The notes under the pieces are model-generated. The model was not told where the DNA came from, did not search any database, and saw nothing but the letters and a program-made list of their open reading frames with translations. A stretch of 5,680 bases of DNA from contig JAFGSH010000167.1 in the NCBI GenBank assembly GCA_016934695.1, forward strand, positions 1 through 5,680. Direction: 5' to 3'. Below are positions 5,002 through 5,680 of the stretch, piece by piece. Origin of the DNA: Deltaproteobacteria bacterium. GTDB taxonomy: Bacteria; Desulfobacterota; Syntrophia; Syntrophales; UBA2210. The translations under genes were made by a program, and so were the position numbers. Numbering within the stretch: the first letter of the stretch is position 1; each line of letters opens with the position of its first letter.

Positions 5002-5680
5002 ATGAAAAGGTTAGGCACAGCAGTTTTGGTTCTTATTCTGGTTTGCATTTTTGTCGGTTTGGGCGGTGTAACCACCTGCCTCGCGAAGGCAAAATACGAC
5101 ACTATCAGGATCGCCAGCTTTGAACCCCGGTCGGGCACCTTCAAGATGATTGGTGATGCGAAGACGTATGGCGTTCAGTATAACACGAGGCTGTGGAATG
5201 AACAGCATGGAGGTCTCCTGGGAAAGAAGATCGAAGTGATTCCCTACGACAACCAATTAAAGCCCGATGTCGCGGTACGTCTGGCCACAAAGGCAATTCT
5301 TGAAGAAAAGTGTAACGTCCTCTTTTCGTCTACCGGTTCACATATAGCGAAGGCGCTTCAGGGAGTGGCCGAGAAGTATAAGGTGCTCTTCATTATGGGC
5401 GTGGCCGAGGCGGCCTCCCTGACAGGCGAGCAGTGCAATCCGTACTCCTTCCGAATCGCCCTGAACACGGCCATGCACTCTCGGGCCGTTGCGCGCTACT
5501 TTGCAGACAAACCGGAGATCAAGACGTTCGGGATCATCTGCCAGGACTATAATTTCGGCTATGAAGCGGCGGAAGACTTCAAAAAAGCGCTGAAAGAGTT
5601 TCGTCCCGACGCAAAGCTTGCCGTCGAGATCTACCATCCGATCGCGACAAAAGACTTTGCGCCCTACATCACAAAGCTGA
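5002..5680 (+). CDS. LivK-type ABC transporter substrate-binding protein (3' end beyond window)
   Basis: 226 codons are visible of a protein usually about 380-420 residues long. The first 30 residues form a Sec signal: KR, then a hydrophobic stretch (about residues 7-22) and a likely cut after LAKA at 27-30. A Cys at 26 (VTTC) is close to, but not, a good lipobox. The mature part fits the periplasmic branched-chain amino acid-binding fold (Peripla_BP_6): IRIASFEPRSGTFKMIG at the first strand, GGLLGKKIEVIPYDNQLKPDVAVRLATKAI at 70-99, the SSTGSH ligand loop near 109-114, and TFGIICQDYNFGYEAAEDFKKALKE at 175-199. The family delivers branched-chain amino acids, amides or aromatic and other carboxylates to LivHMGF-like permeases, which would be expected downstream. 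ATG at 5002 follows AGAGGGGTGA. Substrate unknown; the MerR neighbour suggests inducible uptake. Confidence 0.93.
   Translation, partial: MKRLGTAVLVLILVCIFVGLGGVTTCLAKAKYDTIRIASFEPRSGTFKMIGDAKTYGVQYNTRLWNEQHGGLLGKKIEVIPYDNQLKPDVAVRLATKAILEEKCNVLFSSTGSHIAKALQGVAEKYKVLFIMGVAEAASLTGEQCNPYSFRIALNTAMHSRAVARYFADKPEIKTFGIICQDYNFGYEAAEDFKKALKEFRPDAKLAVEIYHPIATKDFAPYITKL

Noticed and set aside
5011..5637. Minus-strand frames at 5011-5256 and 5338-5637
   Set aside because: They run opposite the substrate-binding protein gene, which has a signal peptide and family motifs; they are shadows.
1..5680. tRNA, rRNA or CRISPR array
   Set aside because: No cloverleaf-like pattern with a TTCGANNC arm, no rRNA-like segment and no regularly spaced repeats of CRISPR length were seen on either strand.

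Overview
The window looks like part of the chromosome of an anaerobic bacterium, most plausibly a Desulfobacterota ('deltaproteobacterial') or similar syntrophic lineage. This is inferred from a heterodisulfide-reductase-type iron-sulfur protein, a branched-chain-amino-acid-type substrate-binding protein next to an unusual MerR regulator, and strong purine-rich ribosome binding sites. No single feature fixes the species. No rRNA, tRNA, CRISPR array or intact mobile element was seen.

Left block (positions 1-3506, all minus strand, reading right to left, GC-rich). Four genes lie head to tail with gaps of 73, 75 and 86 bases: an amidohydrolase-2 family metal-dependent hydrolase (3506-2571), a ferredoxin/CCG-domain iron-sulfur protein (2497-1496), a short PHP-domain phosphoesterase (1420-800), and an amidase-signature enzyme (713 to beyond base 1). 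A good sigma-70 promoter (TTGACT, 17 bp, TACCAT) sits about 50 bases before the first gene. Hairpins between the second and third and the third and fourth genes could tune downstream expression. The order suggests a small catabolic or salvage operon with two C-N or C-C hydrolases, a phosphoesterase and a redox protein. The substrate cannot be read from the sequence.

Middle (3507-4181). About 675 bases carry no convincing gene. They hold the operon promoter, a back-to-back plus-strand promoter, two weak small-ORF candidates, and then a strongly AT-rich tract (about 3990-4120) with direct and inverted repeats. Base composition changes across it: GC-rich genes to the left, more moderate to the right.

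Right block (4182-5680, plus strand). A MerR-family regulator has a second, degenerate MerR-like winged-helix segment in its middle. It is preceded by a consensus-like promoter whose spacer contains a dyad (TATCC-N5-GGATA), so it probably controls itself. It is followed 106 bases later by the 5' part of a gene for an exported substrate-binding protein of a LivK-type ABC importer, cut by the window end. The regulator probably governs this transport system, and could also act on the divergent hydrolase operon; both are inferences from position.
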